64,000 nt of DNA from Aegilops tauschii subsp. strangulata. Lineage: Eukaryota > Streptophyta > Magnoliopsida > Poales > Poaceae. Shown piece after piece: positions 43,411 through 55,769 of the stretch. Each line of letters opens with the position of its first letter. Within the stretch, counting starts at the first letter, position 1. The DNA lies in assembly GCF_002575655.3 (NCBI RefSeq), contig NC_053041.3, positions 372,851,054 to 372,915,053 on the forward strand, read 5' to 3'. The translations under genes were made by a program, and so were the position numbers. The notes beneath the pieces were generated by a model. It ran no database searches. It saw only the letters and a program-made list of their open reading frames with translations, and was not told the origin of the DNA.

Positions 43411-45210
43411 AAGAGGCGTTGCGGCAGGAGGAGATCTGGATGAAGCAACGGTCCAGGATTACTTACGTTCGCGCTGGCAATAGGAACACGCAATTCTTTC
43501 ATGCCCATGCGATGCAGCGACACAGAATGAACAGAATCACTTCCCTTCAGTTGAATGACGAGCGGATCTGTGATGATCCAGAGGAAGTGAAGTCAGAGAT
43601 ACTTGAGTTTTACCAGAATCTGTACCTTTCTCAAGGCTACAGAGACATGACAGAACTTCTACAGTTTGTTCCTACTCGGCTAACAGAGGAGATGAATGCC
43701 TCACTTGAGAAAGGTTTTACCGCTGAGGAGGTTAAAGTTGCACTCTTCCAAATGGCCCCATCGAAGGCGCCGGGAGTTGATGGCTTCACGGCTGGTTTCT
43801 TCCAACGCCACTGGAATGTACTTGGCAATGATATTACGATGGCCATTTTGGACTTTTTGAATGGTGGGGAACTCCCCATGGGTCTGAATGATACATCCAT
43901 TACCCTAATACCCAAGGTACGGAACCCACAAAAGCTTTCTCAGTATCGCCCTATTTCTCTATGCCCTATTCTATACAAAATTGCAGCTAAGGCAATTACC
44001 AATAGACTTCGCGGTCTTATGGATGAGATAATAGGGACTGAGCAAAGTGCATTTGTACCGGGACGCTTAATTACAGATAACGTCTTGGTGGCATATGAGA
44101 GTATACATGCAATGGAGAAGCGGAGGAAATGTAAGAAGGCTATTTGCGCGGTGAAACTTGATATGCTTAAAGCTTATGACCGCGTCGAATGGCACTATCT
44201 TGAAGCCATGATGATCAAGATGGGCTTCTGTGATAAGTTTGTACGCTTGATCGTGAAGTGTGTTTCATCAGTACGGTTTTCCATCAAGGTGAATGGCAAT
44301 CTACTTCCTTTTTTCACACCTTCCAAAGGTATTCGGCAGGGGGATCCAGTGTCTCCGTTCCTTTTCTTAATCTGTGCCGAAGGGTTTACTGCACTGATGT
44401 ACAGTTTTGGTGGTACTCAAGTTGATCGTGGGATTCGTGTGAGTGTCAAATCCCCTTGGGTAAATCACCTGCTTTTTGCGGATGATAGTCTCATCTTTCT
44501 CGGTGCGCAGTTGGCAAGTGCGGGCAGATTGAATGAAATATTATGTATTTACGCTGAATGCTTGGGCCAAGCTATGAACAAGGAGAAAAGCTCTATTTAT
44601 TTCAGCCCCAATGCCACCCAACCAGTACGTGATGCTATGAAACAAGAATTGGGCATATTTATTGAAGCATTCACGAAGCGATACCTTGGCTTGCCAACGG
44701 CAGTTGGTCGGATCACTAGTGGTTCCTTTGATCATATTGGTGAGAGGAGCCGAGGAAGTATGCAGGGTTGGGCAGAACGTTTTCTTGCATGTGCAGGGAG
44801 GGAAATCTGGTTAAAATCAGTCATACAGGCCATCCCCACCTATAACATGTCTTGTTTCCAGCTTACAAAGAAAGTTTGCAAGCAACTCACGTCCTCTATG
44901 GCGCGTTTTTGGTGGAGCAGTTCAATTGATAGAAGATCCTTGCATTGGATGTCATGGGAGAGGATGTCCGCACCGAAGGAACAAGGAGGGATGGGATTCA
45001 AAGAGTTCGGAAATTTTAATGTAGCTCTGTTGGGCAAACATGGCTGGCGATTCTTGACTCAGCCGGACTCTTTATGTTCTCAAGTTTTGAGAGGTAAATA
45101 CTTCCCTGATGGGGATTTTATGCGAGCACATGCTCCTTCATCGGCGTCGTCAACTTGGAAAGTTATTATCGCAGGGCGCACGACACTGGAGAAGGGTCTC
45201 ATTAAATGGT
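43411..45210 (+). pseudogene. LINE ORF2 reverse transcriptase domain (C-terminus lost)
   Basis: From ATG 43419 a 597-residue frame holds FQMAPSKAPGVDGFTAGFFQ, ISLCPILYKIAAKAITNRL, VKLDMLKAYDRVEWHYLEAM (Asp248), GIRQGDPVSPFLF and LLFADDSLIF (Asp355-Asp356). These catalytic residues are intact. The frame ends after TTLEKGLIKW because foreign sequence starts at about 45210, so the zinc-finger and RNase H-like end is missing. This segment is from a different LINE copy than the C-terminal piece at 6974-7680, as they are on the same strand in the wrong order and embedded in different elements. Confidence 0.9.
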
Positions 45211-45294
45211 GAAGAAACACAAAACTGGCCCTTTGGCCAAAGTTCAGCACAAAATGACCTCATTTTCAAAATATTTCACAAAATGGCCCTACCT

Positions 45295-45480
45295 GCATGA
45301 CGCCCGCAGCCAGGGCGCCATGCTAAACAGCACGACGCCCTGGTCAAGGGCGCCATATGGATCGCTTTGACCTTCCACGTCGACTGCTAGCGGGCCCAGT
45401 TGGTGGAGCATAACGCCCCGCCGAGGGGCGCTATGCTTAGTTGTATGGCGCCTTGATCCAGGGCGCCATGCCCCTTCGTT
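45295..45480. repeat. GGCGCC-centred palindrome array, left
   Basis: Several near-palindromic units of the form GACGCCCTGGTCAAGGGCGCC occur, for example at 45299, 45333, 45412 and 45448. The same family recurs at 47145-47380 and 55501-55560 in the MULE. Confidence 0.75.
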
Positions 45481-45528
45481 CTTATCCGCGTCACGCCTCC
45501 CTTTTCTTCTCTGTTCTTGTTCTGTTCT

Positions 45529-45547
45529 CCCCCCCCCCCCCCCCCCC
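45529..45547. repeat. Poly-C tract of 19 bases
   Basis: An uninterrupted C19 run (G19 on the other strand) lies in the leader of the PMD gene. Confidence 0.95.
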
Positions 45548-46072
45548 GTCGCCCCTCTATCCCTCCTCTCAGATCCGCGGGCTCAGGTGCTGGATCCAAG
45601 GGGGAAAAGGATGGATCTTATTCCCCTTCCCATCCTCAAGGTATTCCTCTCCCTCTCCTCTTATTTTATTGGTCTAAATCCTCGCATTGAGAAACCCTAC
45701 TTCATGCTCTTTTTAGGGATTTGTTAGATTAAAATGATGTATGGATGGGGATATGTGAGGTATTTGATGGTGTATGGATAGGGGTTTGTTAGCATTTGTA
45801 TGGTGAGGAAATTTGAGGTATGACTAGGGATTTTGTTTATGGCATGGTTGGGGACATGATAGGATTAGTATGTTTAGTGAAATTTTAGGTATGAACTAGA
45901 ACTTGTATTTGTTGGATAGACACTTTATTGATGAATTCTTACACATGTATGTGCCAATTTGGTGTAAAAGAAATTATTGTATGGATATGGACATTTGCTC
46001 TTGTATGTATGTATGTATGTTCTTGCATATGTTTGGCAATAGGACTTACGATAAACATTTGTAATTTGCAGG

Positions 46073-47035
46073 ATGGCTTCTCTTATCCATCCATCGTACG
46101 ATCAATTGCATCGTGGACAGTTCATGGCAGATGAAGGAAGGGTTTTTGATCAGCTTCACCTGTGGTCCGGTTCGGTTCATGACAAGATGGAGTATGACGA
46201 GCGATACACGGAGTATATCCGGAAGACCGGGCTTCTCCCTTTCATATCACTCGTGTCTCGTTCGATTCCGAAGATGAACCCTTGTGCGATCACGACACTC
46301 ATTGACCGATGGCGCCCTGAGACACATACTTTTCACTTCTATGCTGGGGAGATGACGGTCACTTTGCAGGATGTTTCTCTGATCACTGGACTTCCCATCA
46401 AAGGAAAGCCTATTTGCTTTAGCACAGATTCTGATGGATGGCGTGAGATTATGGTTGGACTCATAGGGAGGGAGCCAGGGGTACAAGGGAAGTCCGCCGG
46501 TGCAAGTTATCATTGGATTGTTGAACACTTTGGGGAATGCCCAGCTGATGCGGACGATGAAACAGTGCAGCAGTATACCAGGGCATACTTGTGGTATGTA
46601 GTCAGCCGGAATCTTTTCTCTGACGGCACTGGCATGACTGCTTCCTTTATGTGGCTTAAGATGTTTGCTGGGTGGGAGCATTGACTCAGTTGGGGTACGG
46701 CGGTGTTGGCTTATTTGTATCGTCAGGTAAGTAGTTTTGCTTATAATAGTGTGTTCACCATGTAGAAGTTTTCTCTAGTTTGTAATGACATATTTCTTGT
46801 TTGTGTGTAGCTGTACGAGGCGTGCCGTAGGGGCGCGAATCCAAGAAACATCGTAGAGTCAAAGGAAGCCTACATCGATGGTCCGATGCTTCTATTATCG
46901 ATCTGGAGTTGGGAGCACTTGCCAGTGGGGCGGCCGACACCAAAGGGTTACGACCCGTGGGATGATCATGATGACCCGGACCGTATGCCTACATGGGCGT
47001 ATAAGTATTTGTTATACGTGGTGAACTATGTATGA
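46073..47035 (+). pseudogene. Plant mobile domain (PMD, MAIN-like) gene of the MULE
   Basis: Exon 46073-46726 begins MASLIHPSYDQLHRGQF, just after an acceptor TTTGCAG; a 5'-UTR intron from 45641 is likely. It contains the PMD blocks YTEYIRKTGLLPFISL, IDRWRPETHTFHF, MTVTLQDVSLITGLPIKGKP and YLWYVVSRNLFSDGTG. An in-frame TGA at 46682-46684 interrupts WEH / LSWGTAVLAYLYRQ. Intron 46727-46810 (GTAAGT...TGTAG) precedes exon 46811-47035 with LYEACRRGANPRNI, IWSWEHLPVGRP and DDHDDPDRMPTWAYK, ending in TGA. PMD proteins are known both as host silencing factors (MAIN, MAIL1) and inside MULE and Ty3 elements; this one belongs to the element. One stop makes it a pseudogene. Confidence 0.8.
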
Positions 47036-47144
47036 AACTTGATGCATTTGTGATGGTTATCTTCCACTTAATGTTCTTGAAGCATCAACAAAACTCCAGC
47101 AGCAGCATCAGTACTGAACAGAAACAACAACACATCAGTTGACA

Positions 47145-47381
47145 GCTCGACACCCTGGGCCAGGGCGCCATGCCTGTTGACAGCACGACGCCCTGGGTCA
47201 GGGCGCCATGCGTTGCCAGCACGGCGCCCCAGCCCAGGGCGCCATGGTCGGCGAAAATGGCCAAGTCCAAACATTTTAAGCTCTTGATGTTGGGGGTGCC
47301 ATGCAATTTTTCTGGGCGCCATGTATGACGCCCTGGACCAGGGCGCCATACTTACTAACATGGCGCCTTATGCTAGGGCGC
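47145..47381. repeat. GGCGCC-centred palindrome array, middle
   Basis: About six units such as GACGCCCTGGGTCAGGGCGCC lie at intervals of 30-40 bp, with linkers ATGCC and AGCAC. The Gypsy element at 47382 inserted inside one unit, duplicating GGCGC. Confidence 0.8.
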
Positions 47382-49049
47382 TAATGTCTACTACACAACC
47401 TTCTTCTTGTAGACGTTGTTGGGCCTCCAAGTGTAGAGGTTTGTAGGACAGTAGCAAATTTCCCTCAAGTGGATGACCTAAGGTTTATCAATCCGTGGGA
47501 GGCGTAGGTTGAAGATGGTCTCTCTCAAACAACCCTGCAACCAAATAACAAAGAGTCTCTTGTGTCCCCAACACACCCAATACAATGGTAAATTGTATAG
47601 GTGCACTAGTTCGGCGAAGAGATGGTGATACAAGTGCAATATGGATGGTAGATATAGGTTTTTGTAATCTGAAAATATAAAAATAGCAAAGTAACTAATG
47701 ATAAAAGTGAGCACAAACGGTATTGCAATGCGTTGAAACAAGGCCTAGGGTTCATACTTTCACTAGTGCAAGTTCTCTCAACAATAATAACATAATTGGA
47801 TCATATAAATATCCCTCAACATGCAACAAAGAGTCACTCCAAAGTCACTAATGGCGGAGAACAAACGAAGAGATTATGGTAGGGTACGAAACCACCTCAA
47901 AGTTATTCTTTCTGATCAATCTATTCAAGACTCCGTAGTAAAATAACACAAAGCTATTCTTTCTGTTCGATCTATCATAGAGTCTGTACTAGAATAACAC
48001 ATTAAGACACAAATCAACCAAAACCCTAATGTCACCTAGATACTCCAATGTCACCTCAAGTATCCGTGGGTATGATTATACGATATGCATCACACAATCT
48101 CAGATTCATCTATTCAACAAGCACAAAGAACTTCAAAGAGTGCCCCAAAGTTTCTACCGGAGAGTCAAGACGAAAACGTGTGCCAACCCCTATGCATAAG
48201 TTCACAATGTTACGGAACCCGCAAGTTGATCACCAAAACATACATCAAGTAGACCACGTGATATCCCATTGTCACCACAGATAAGCACATGCAAGACATA
48301 CATCAAGTGTTCTCAAATCCTTAAGGACTCAATCCGATAAGATAACTTCAAAGGGAAAACTCAATCCATTACAAGAGAGTAGAGGGGGAGAAACATCATA
48401 AGATCCAACTATTATAGCGAAGCTCGCGATACATCAAGATCGTACCACCTCAAGAACACGAGAGAGAGAGAGATATCAAACACATAGCTACTGGTACATA
48501 CCCTCAGCCCCGAGGGTGAACTACTCCCTCCTTGTCATGGAGAGCGCCGGGATGATGAAGATGGCCACCGGAGAGGGATTCCCCCTCCGGCAGGGTGCCA
48601 GAACGGGTCTAGATTGGTTTTCGGCGGCTACAGAGGCTTGCGGCGGCGGAACTCCCGATCTAGGTTATGTTCTGGGGGTTTCTGTATATATAAGAGGTTT
48701 TGGCGTCGGGAACAAGTCAGGGGGTCTCCGAGGCGGCCACAAGGTAGGGGGGCGCGCCCCACCCTCCTGGGTGCCTCGGGACTCTTCTGGCCCATCTCCG
48801 GTGCTCCATGGGCTTCTCATGGTCCAAAAATAATCTCCGTCAATTTTCAGGTCAATTGGACTCCATTTGGTTTTCCTTTTCCGCGATACTCAAAAACAAG
48901 GAAAAAACATAAACTGACACTGGGCTCTAGGTTAATAGATTAGTCCCAAAAATCATATAAAATAGCATATAAATGCATATAAAACATCCTAGATGGATAA
49001 TATAATAGCATGGAACAATAAAAATTATAGATACGTTGGAGACGTATCA
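47382..49049 (-). repeat. 3' LTR of second Gypsy element
   Basis: It ends GGAGACGTATCA at 49049. A TATATATA box for the sense strand is at about 48684-48691. Same family as the solo LTR 7681-15805 and the fragment 6220-6973. Confidence 0.88.
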
Positions 49050-52000
49050 AGCATCCCGAAGCTTAATTCTTGCTCGTCCTCGAGTAGGTAAATGATAAAA
49101 ACAGAATTTTTGATGTGGAATGCTACCTAACATATTTATCAATGTAATCTTCTTTATTGTGGAAAGAATATTCAGATCCATAAGATTCAAGACAAAAGTT
49201 TAATATTGACATAAAAATAATAATACTTCAAGCATACTAACCAAGCAATTATGTCTTATCAAAATAACATGGCCAAAGAAAGCTCATCCCTACAAAATCA
49301 TATAGTTTGGCCATGCTCCATCTTCGTCACACAAAATGCTCTCATCATGCACAACCCCGATGACAAGCCAAGCAATTGTTTCATACTTTAGTATTCTCAA
49401 ACTTTTTTCAACTTTCCCGCAATACATGAGCGTGAGCCATGGACATAGCACTATGGGTGGAATAGAATATGATGATGGGGGTTGTGTGGAGAAGACAAAA
49501 AAGGAGAAAGTCTCACATTGACGCGGCTAATCAACGGGCTATGGAGATGCCCATCAATTGATGTCAATGCGAGGAGTAGGGATTGCCATGCAACGGATGC
49601 ACTAGAGCTATAAATGTATGAAAGCTCAACAAAAGAAACTAAGTGGGTGTGCATCCAACTTGCTTGATCACGTAGACCTAGGGCATTTGAGGAAGCCCAT
49701 TGTTGGAATATACAAGCCAAGTTCTATAATGAAAAATTCCCACTAGTATATGAAAGTGACAAAATAAGAGAGTCTCTATCATGAAGATCATGGTGCTACT
49801 TTGAAGCACAAGTGTGGAAAAAGGATAGTAGCATTGTCCCTTCTTTTCCCCCTTTTTTTGGGCCTTCCCTTTTTTTCTGGCCTTTCTTTTTTTTGGCCTT
49901 TCCTCTCTTTTTTATCTGGCCTTTCTTTTTTATTATTTTTTGGGACAATGCTCTATTAATGATGATCATCACACTTCTATTTATTTACAACTCAATGATT
50001 ACAACTCGATACTAGAACAAAATATGACTCTATATGAGTGCCTCCGGCGGTGTACCGGGATGGGCAATGAATCAAGAGTGACATGTATGAAAAATTATGC
50101 ATGGTGGCCTTACCACAAATACCATGTCAACTACATGATCATGCAAGGCAATATGACAATGATGAAGCGTGTCATAATAAACGGAACGGTGGAAAGTTGC
50201 ATGGCAATATACCTCGGAATGGCTATGGAAATGCCATAATAGGTAGGTAAGGTGGCTGTTTTGAGGAAGATATAAGGAGGCTTATGTGTGATAGAGCGTA
50301 TCATATCACGGGGTTTGGATGCACCGGCGAAGTTTGCACCAACTCTCGAGGTGAGAAAGGGCAATGCACGGTACCGAAGAGGCTAGCAATGATGGAAGGG
50401 TGAGAGTGCGTATAATCCATGGACTCAACATTAGTCATAAAGAACTCACATACTTATTGCAAAAATCTACAACTCATCAAAACCAAGCACTATGCGCATG
50501 CTCCTAGGGGGATAGATTGGTAGGAAAAGACCATCGCTCGTCCCCGACCGCCACTCATAAGGATGACAATCAAAGAACACCTCATGCTTCAAATTTGTCA
50601 CACAACGGTTACCATACGTGCATGCTACGGGACTTGCAAACCTTAACACAAGTATTTCTCAATTTCACAATTACTCAACTAGCACAACTCTAATATCACC
50701 ATCTTTATATCTCAAAACAATTATCAAGTATCAAACTTCTCATAGTACTCAATGCACTCTATATGGAAGTTTTTATTATACCCATCTTGGATGCCTATCA
50801 TATTAGGACTAATTTCATAACCAAAGCAAATTACCATGCTGTTCTAAAGACTCTCAAAATAATATAAGTGAAGCATGAGAGTTCAACTATTTCTTCAAAA
50901 TAAAACCACCGCCGTGCTCTAAAAGGATATAAGTGAAGCACCAGAGCAAACAACAAACTACTCCGAAAGATATAAGTGAAGATAAATGAGTAGTCGAATA
51001 ATTATGTAACTATGTGAAGACTCTCTAACATTTAATAATTTCAGATCTTGGTATTTTATTCAAACAGAAAGCAAAACAAAAGAAAATAAAATGACGCTCC
51101 AAGCAAAACACATATCATGTGGTGAATAAAAATTATAGCTCCAAGTAAAGTTACCGATGAACGAAGACGAAAGAGGGGATGCCATCCGGGGCATCCCCAA
51201 GCTTAGGCTCTTGGTTGTCCTTGAATATTACCTTGGGGTGCCTTGGGCATTCCCAAGCTTAGGCTCTTGCCACTCCTTATTCCATAGTCCATCGAATCTT
51301 TACCCAAAACTTGAAAACTTCACAACACAAAACTTAACAGAAAACTCGTAAGCTCCGTCAGTATAAGAAAATAAATCACCACTTAGGTACTGTTGTGAAC
51401 TCATTCTAAATTCATATTGGTGTATATATACTGTATTCCAACTTCTCTATGGTTCATACCCTCCGATACTACTCATAGATTCATCAAAATAAGCAAACAA
51501 CACAATGAAAACAGAATCTGTCAAAAACAGAATAGTCTGTAGTAATCTGTATCAAACGTATAATTTTGGAACTCCAAAAATTCTGACATAAATTGGTGGA
51601 CCTGAGGAATTTGTCTATTAATCATCTGCAAAAAGAATCAACCTAAAATCACTCTCCAGTAAAAACTGGCAGCTAATCTCGTGAGCGCGAAAGTTTCTGT
51701 TTTTTACAGCAAGATCGCAAAGACTTCACCCAAGTCTTCCCAAAGGTTCTACTTGGCACAAACACTAATTAAAACATAAAACCACATCTAAACAGAGGCT
51801 AGATGAATTATTTATTACTAAACAGGAGCAAAAAGCAAAGAACAAAAATAAAATTGGGTTGCCTCCCAACAAGCACTAACGTTTAACGCCCCTAGCTAGG
51901 CATGATGATTTCAATGATGCTCACATAAAAGATAAGAATTGAAACATAAAGAGAGCATCATGAAGAATATGACTAGCACATTTAAGTCTAACCCACTTCC

Positions 52001-52170
52001 TGTGCATAGGGATTTTGTGAGCAAATAATTTATGGGAACAAGAATCAACTAGCATAGGAAAGCAAAACAAGCATAACTTCAAAACTTTAAGCACATAGAG
52101 AGGAAACTTGATATTATTGCAATTCCTACAAGCATATATTCCTCCCTCATAATAATTTTCAGTAGCATCA
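49050..52170 (-). other. Non-coding internal region of the second Gypsy element
   Basis: It begins with the purine tract (49051-49065, minus AAGCTTCGGGATGC) and the hairpin half CTCGTCCTCGAG next to it. A T-rich patch follows at 49840-49945 (TTTTTTTGGCC words). TAAGTGAAGC repeats occur at about 50865-50990, and internal purine-tract copies at 51191-51205 and 51247-51261. Short chance frames (49336-50239) lack any family signal. Confidence 0.6.
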
Positions 52171-52174
52171 TGAA

Positions 52175-53694
52175 TTAATTCAACAATATACCATCACATG
52201 AAGCATTCTTTTCATGATCTACAAGCATAGAAAATTTACTACTCTCCACATAAGCAAAATTCTTCTCATTATGAATAGTGGGAGTATCATAAGAAACTCG
52301 AATACTATAAATTGTTTCCATATTAAAAGAGTAATGTTCAGAAAAAGGGTAATCATAATCATGACAAGTTTTATAAATATAACCATCACTACTTTTTATA
52401 GCATAAGTGTCATCACAATAATCATCATAAGTAGCAACTTTGTTCTCATCATAATCAATTGAAACCTCTTCCAAGATAGTGGAATCATTACTAAATAAAG
52501 TCATGACCTCTCCAAATCCACTTTCATAATTGTCACAATAAGATTCAACACCCTCCAAAATAGTGGGATCATTACTTCCTAAAGTTGACACTCTTCCAAA
52601 CCCACTTTCATCAATATAACCATCATAAATAGGAGGCATGCTATCATCATAATAAATTTGCGTATCAAAACTTGGGAGGTTAAACATATCATATTCATAA
52701 AACATAGCATCCCCAAGCTTGGGACAATCATTAATTGCAGCAAATAAATTCTCAAATTTGTCATTCTCATCATTAATAGTATGGATAGCACCAATAGTAT
52801 AGCAATTATCATCATCACAATGAGTAATAGGAGCAACATCATTTGGGAGGGATACCTTTTTACCTTTGCTTCTCCGTCTTTACTTTTTGTTCTTCACATC
52901 ACGTGTGGGTTTAATCCTCTTTTTGGAGCTCCTCATTAATGAGATTGGTTGAATAGAAAGCTCCTCCTCGTTACCTGATTCATCATAAGAAAGAATAGGA
53001 GGATATTGGGAAATCTCTTCCCTTTCATTAGTATTATCTTCATCTTCTATTTGTTTTCTTGTCTTTATGTAATTGGCAATATAAGGATTTTTAATGCAAT
53101 CCACCGCACAATACATATAAAATTCCTCTAGATCAAAATCAAGAACTTTATCAAGGACAAATTCTGGAAGATCCTTAGTTATACGTTTCATTTCTTCGTA
53201 ACCCACAAGAAAACTAAGTTCATTATGATGTGCAAGGGAAATCAAGTCATCAAAATTTTTGGACACGATACGATCATGAAACAATTTGCATTGGGGATTT
53301 AAATGATCACGTTCATTGCAAAGTTCACAAGGATAGCAAAGAAATTTTAAACACAAGCATCCAGCCTCTCTTGCAACCATTTAGTTTCTAAATACTTATG
53401 CCTCTTGCAAAATCTATCTTCCCTATTTGGTGTGTACTTGCAAACTCTATGCACTCCACAAAAATTGACATGCTTATAAGAGACATTTTCATCATGACTA
53501 GTGCAATCATCATTAGTACTATGGATATTCAAAGAGTTCATACTAACAACATTGCAATCATGCTCATCATTCAAAGATTTAGTGCCAAACATTCTAATGC
53601 ATTCTTCCTATAGCAATTGAGCACAATTATCAGAATCCTTATTTTCACGAAAGACATTAAAAAGATGAAGCATATGAGGCAACCTTAATTCCAT
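52175..53694 (-). pseudogene. Gag-like coding remnant of the second Gypsy element
   Basis: On the minus strand reading starts at ATG 53694 (MELRLPHMLHLFNVFRENK), meets a TAG near 53609, then gives a Cys-rich stretch (CGVHRVCKYTPNREDRFCKRH). A frameshift near 53365 leads to CYPCELCNERDHLNPQCKLF, SKNFDDLISLAHHNELSF and a Lys/Arg-rich end at 52880. After further breaks a 176-residue Asp/Tyr-rich frame (52705-52175) repeats FGRVSTLGSNDPTILE and FGEVMTLFSNDSTILE, as in the remnant at 12265-13020. I do not recognise a named domain. The paired cysteines hint at metal binding. Confidence 0.55.
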
Positions 53695-53791
53695 TTTTTT
53701 GTAGTTTTCTTTTATAAACTAAACTAGTGATAAAACAAGAAACTAAAAGATTCGATTGCAAGATCTAAACATATACCTTCAAGCACTCACC

Positions 53792-53809
53792 TCCCCGGCA
53801 ATGGCGCCA
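53792..53809 (-). promoter_or_regulatory. Primer binding site, tRNA-Asp type
   Basis: Minus strand TGGCGCCATTGCCGGGGA, one mismatch to the tRNA-Asp complement as I recall it, nine bases inside the 5' LTR. Confidence 0.7.
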
Positions 53810-53818
53810 GAAACTGCT

Positions 53819-55500
53819 TGATGTCTACTACACAACCTTCTTCTTGTAGACGTTGTTGGGCCTCCAAATGCAGAGGTTTGTAGGACAGTAGCAAATTTCC
53901 CTCATGTGGATGACCTAAGGTTTATCAATCCATGGGAGGCATAGGTTGAAGATGGTCTCTCTCAAACAACCCTGCAACCAAATAACAAAGAGTCTTTTGT
54001 GTCCCCAACACACCCAATACAATGGTAAATTGTATAGGTGCACTAGTTCGGCGAAGAGATGGTGATACAAGTGCAATATGGATGGTAGATATAGGTTTTT
54101 GTAATCTGGAAATATAAAAACAGCAAGGTAACTAATGATAAAAGTGAGCACAAACGGTATTGCAATGCGTTGAAACAAGGCCTAGGGTTCATACTTTCAC
54201 TAGTGCAAGTTCTCTCAACAATAATAACATAATTGGATTATATAACTATCCCTCAACAAGCAACAAAGAGTCACTCCAAAGTCACTAATAGCGGAGAACA
54301 AACGAAGAGATTATGGTAGGGTACGAAACCACCTCAAAGTTATTCTTTCTGATCGATCTATTCAAGAGTCCGTAGTAAAATAACACAAAGCTATTCTTTC
54401 CGTTTGATCTATCATAGAGTTCGTACTAGAATAACACCTTAAGAAACAAATCAACCAAAACCCTAATGTCACCTAGATACTCCAATGTCACCTCAAGTAT
54501 CCGTGGGTATGATTATACGATATGCATCACACAATCTCAGATTCATCTATTCAACCAACACAAAGAACTTCAAAGAGTGCCCAAAAGTTTCTACCGGAGA
54601 GTCAAGACGAAAATGTGTGCCAACCCATATGCATAAGTTCACAATGTTACGGAACCCACAAGTTGATCACCAAAACATACATCAAGTAGATCACGTCATA
54701 TCCCATTGTCACCACAGATAAGCACATGCAAGACATACATCAAGTGTTCTCAAATCCTTAAGGACTCAATCCGATAAGATAACTTCAAAGGGAAAACTCA
54801 ATCCATTACAAGAGAGTAGAGGGGAGAAACATCATAAGATCCAACTATTATAGCAAAGCTCGCGATACATCAAGATCGTACCACCTCAAGAACATGAGAG
54901 AGAGAGATCAAACACATAGCTACTGGTACATACCCTCAGCCCCGAGGGTGAACTACTCCCTCCTCGTCATGGAGAGCGCCGGGATGATGAAGATGGCCAC
55001 CGGAGAGGGATTCCCCCTCCGACAGGGTGCCGGAACGGGTCTAGATTGGTTTTCGGTGGCTACAGAGGCTTGCGGCGGCGGAACTCCCAATCTAGGTTAT
55101 GTTCTGGGGGTTTCTGTATATATAAAAGGTTTTGGCGTCGGGAACAAGTCAGGGGGTCTCCGAGGCGGCCACGAGGTAGGGGGCCCGCTCAGGGGGTAGG
55201 GCGCGCTCCCCACCCTCGTGGGTGCCTTGGGACTCTTTTGGCCCATCTCCGGTGCTCCTGGGCTTCTTTTGGTCCAAAAATAATCTCCGTCAATTTTCAG
55301 GTCAATTGGACTCCGTTTGGTTTTCCTTTTCTGCGATACTCAAAACAAGGAAAAAAACATAAACTGGCACTGGGCTCTAGGTTAATAGGTTAGTCCCAAA
55401 AATCATATAAAATAGCATATAAATGCATATAAAACATCCTAGATGGATAATATAATAGCATGGGACAATCAAAAATTATAAATACGTTGGAGACGTATCA
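53819..55500 (-). repeat. 5' LTR of second Gypsy element
   Basis: Starts TGATGTCTACTACAC and ends GGAGACGTATCA. The partner of 47382-49049 with scattered substitutions and small indels. Confidence 0.9.
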
Positions 55501-55505
55501 GGCGC

Positions 55506-55769
55506 CGTGACCTGCACTTCTCTGTTTTTTGCCACTTATGACAAAACAGATGGCGCCTTAAGCTAGGATTATGGTTGGACTCATACCAAAGCAAGTTTCA
55601 GTTTTCATCATAACTTCCTGACATACATAAGTTCAACCACATACATTCATTCCACACATACACTACTTTCATGACTTACATAGTTCAACCACCCAAAAGG
55701 TTCACGACATACATAAGTTCGACCACCCAAAAGATTCACGACATACATAAGTTCGACACATCATTAGTT
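55506..55769. other. MULE spacer, remainder of palindrome array and 3' UTR of MURA
   Basis: It contains the rest of the interrupted GGCGCC unit, one more unit near 55550, and three copies of GACATACATAAGTTCGACCA-like words (55617-55755). Confidence 0.5.

Larger units (their letters stand above)
47382..55500 (-). mobile_element. Second non-autonomous Gypsy element (8.1 kb)
   Basis: LTRs are 47382-49049 (1668 bp, first base pair changed to TA) and 53819-55500 (1682 bp, starting TGATGTCTACTACAC). The target duplication GGCGC lies at 47377-47381 and 55501-55505; closing the gap restores a MULE palindrome unit. The sense strand is minus, so 53819-55500 is the 5' LTR. The primer binding site at 53792-53809 matches tRNA-Asp at 17 of 18 positions as I recall that tRNA. 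The internal region has remnants of a gag-like or unknown protein but no protease, reverse transcriptase or integrase. Related in layout to the element at 8171-14934, with a different LTR subfamily. Confidence 0.9.

Noticed and set aside
42403..45210. Same LINE as the C-terminal piece at 6974-7680
   Set aside because: The C-terminal piece lies upstream on the same strand and in a different nest, so the two belong to separate insertions.
49336..50364. Several 60-100 codon frames in the second Gypsy interior
   Set aside because: Not conserved in the related element at 8171-14934 and without domain signal.
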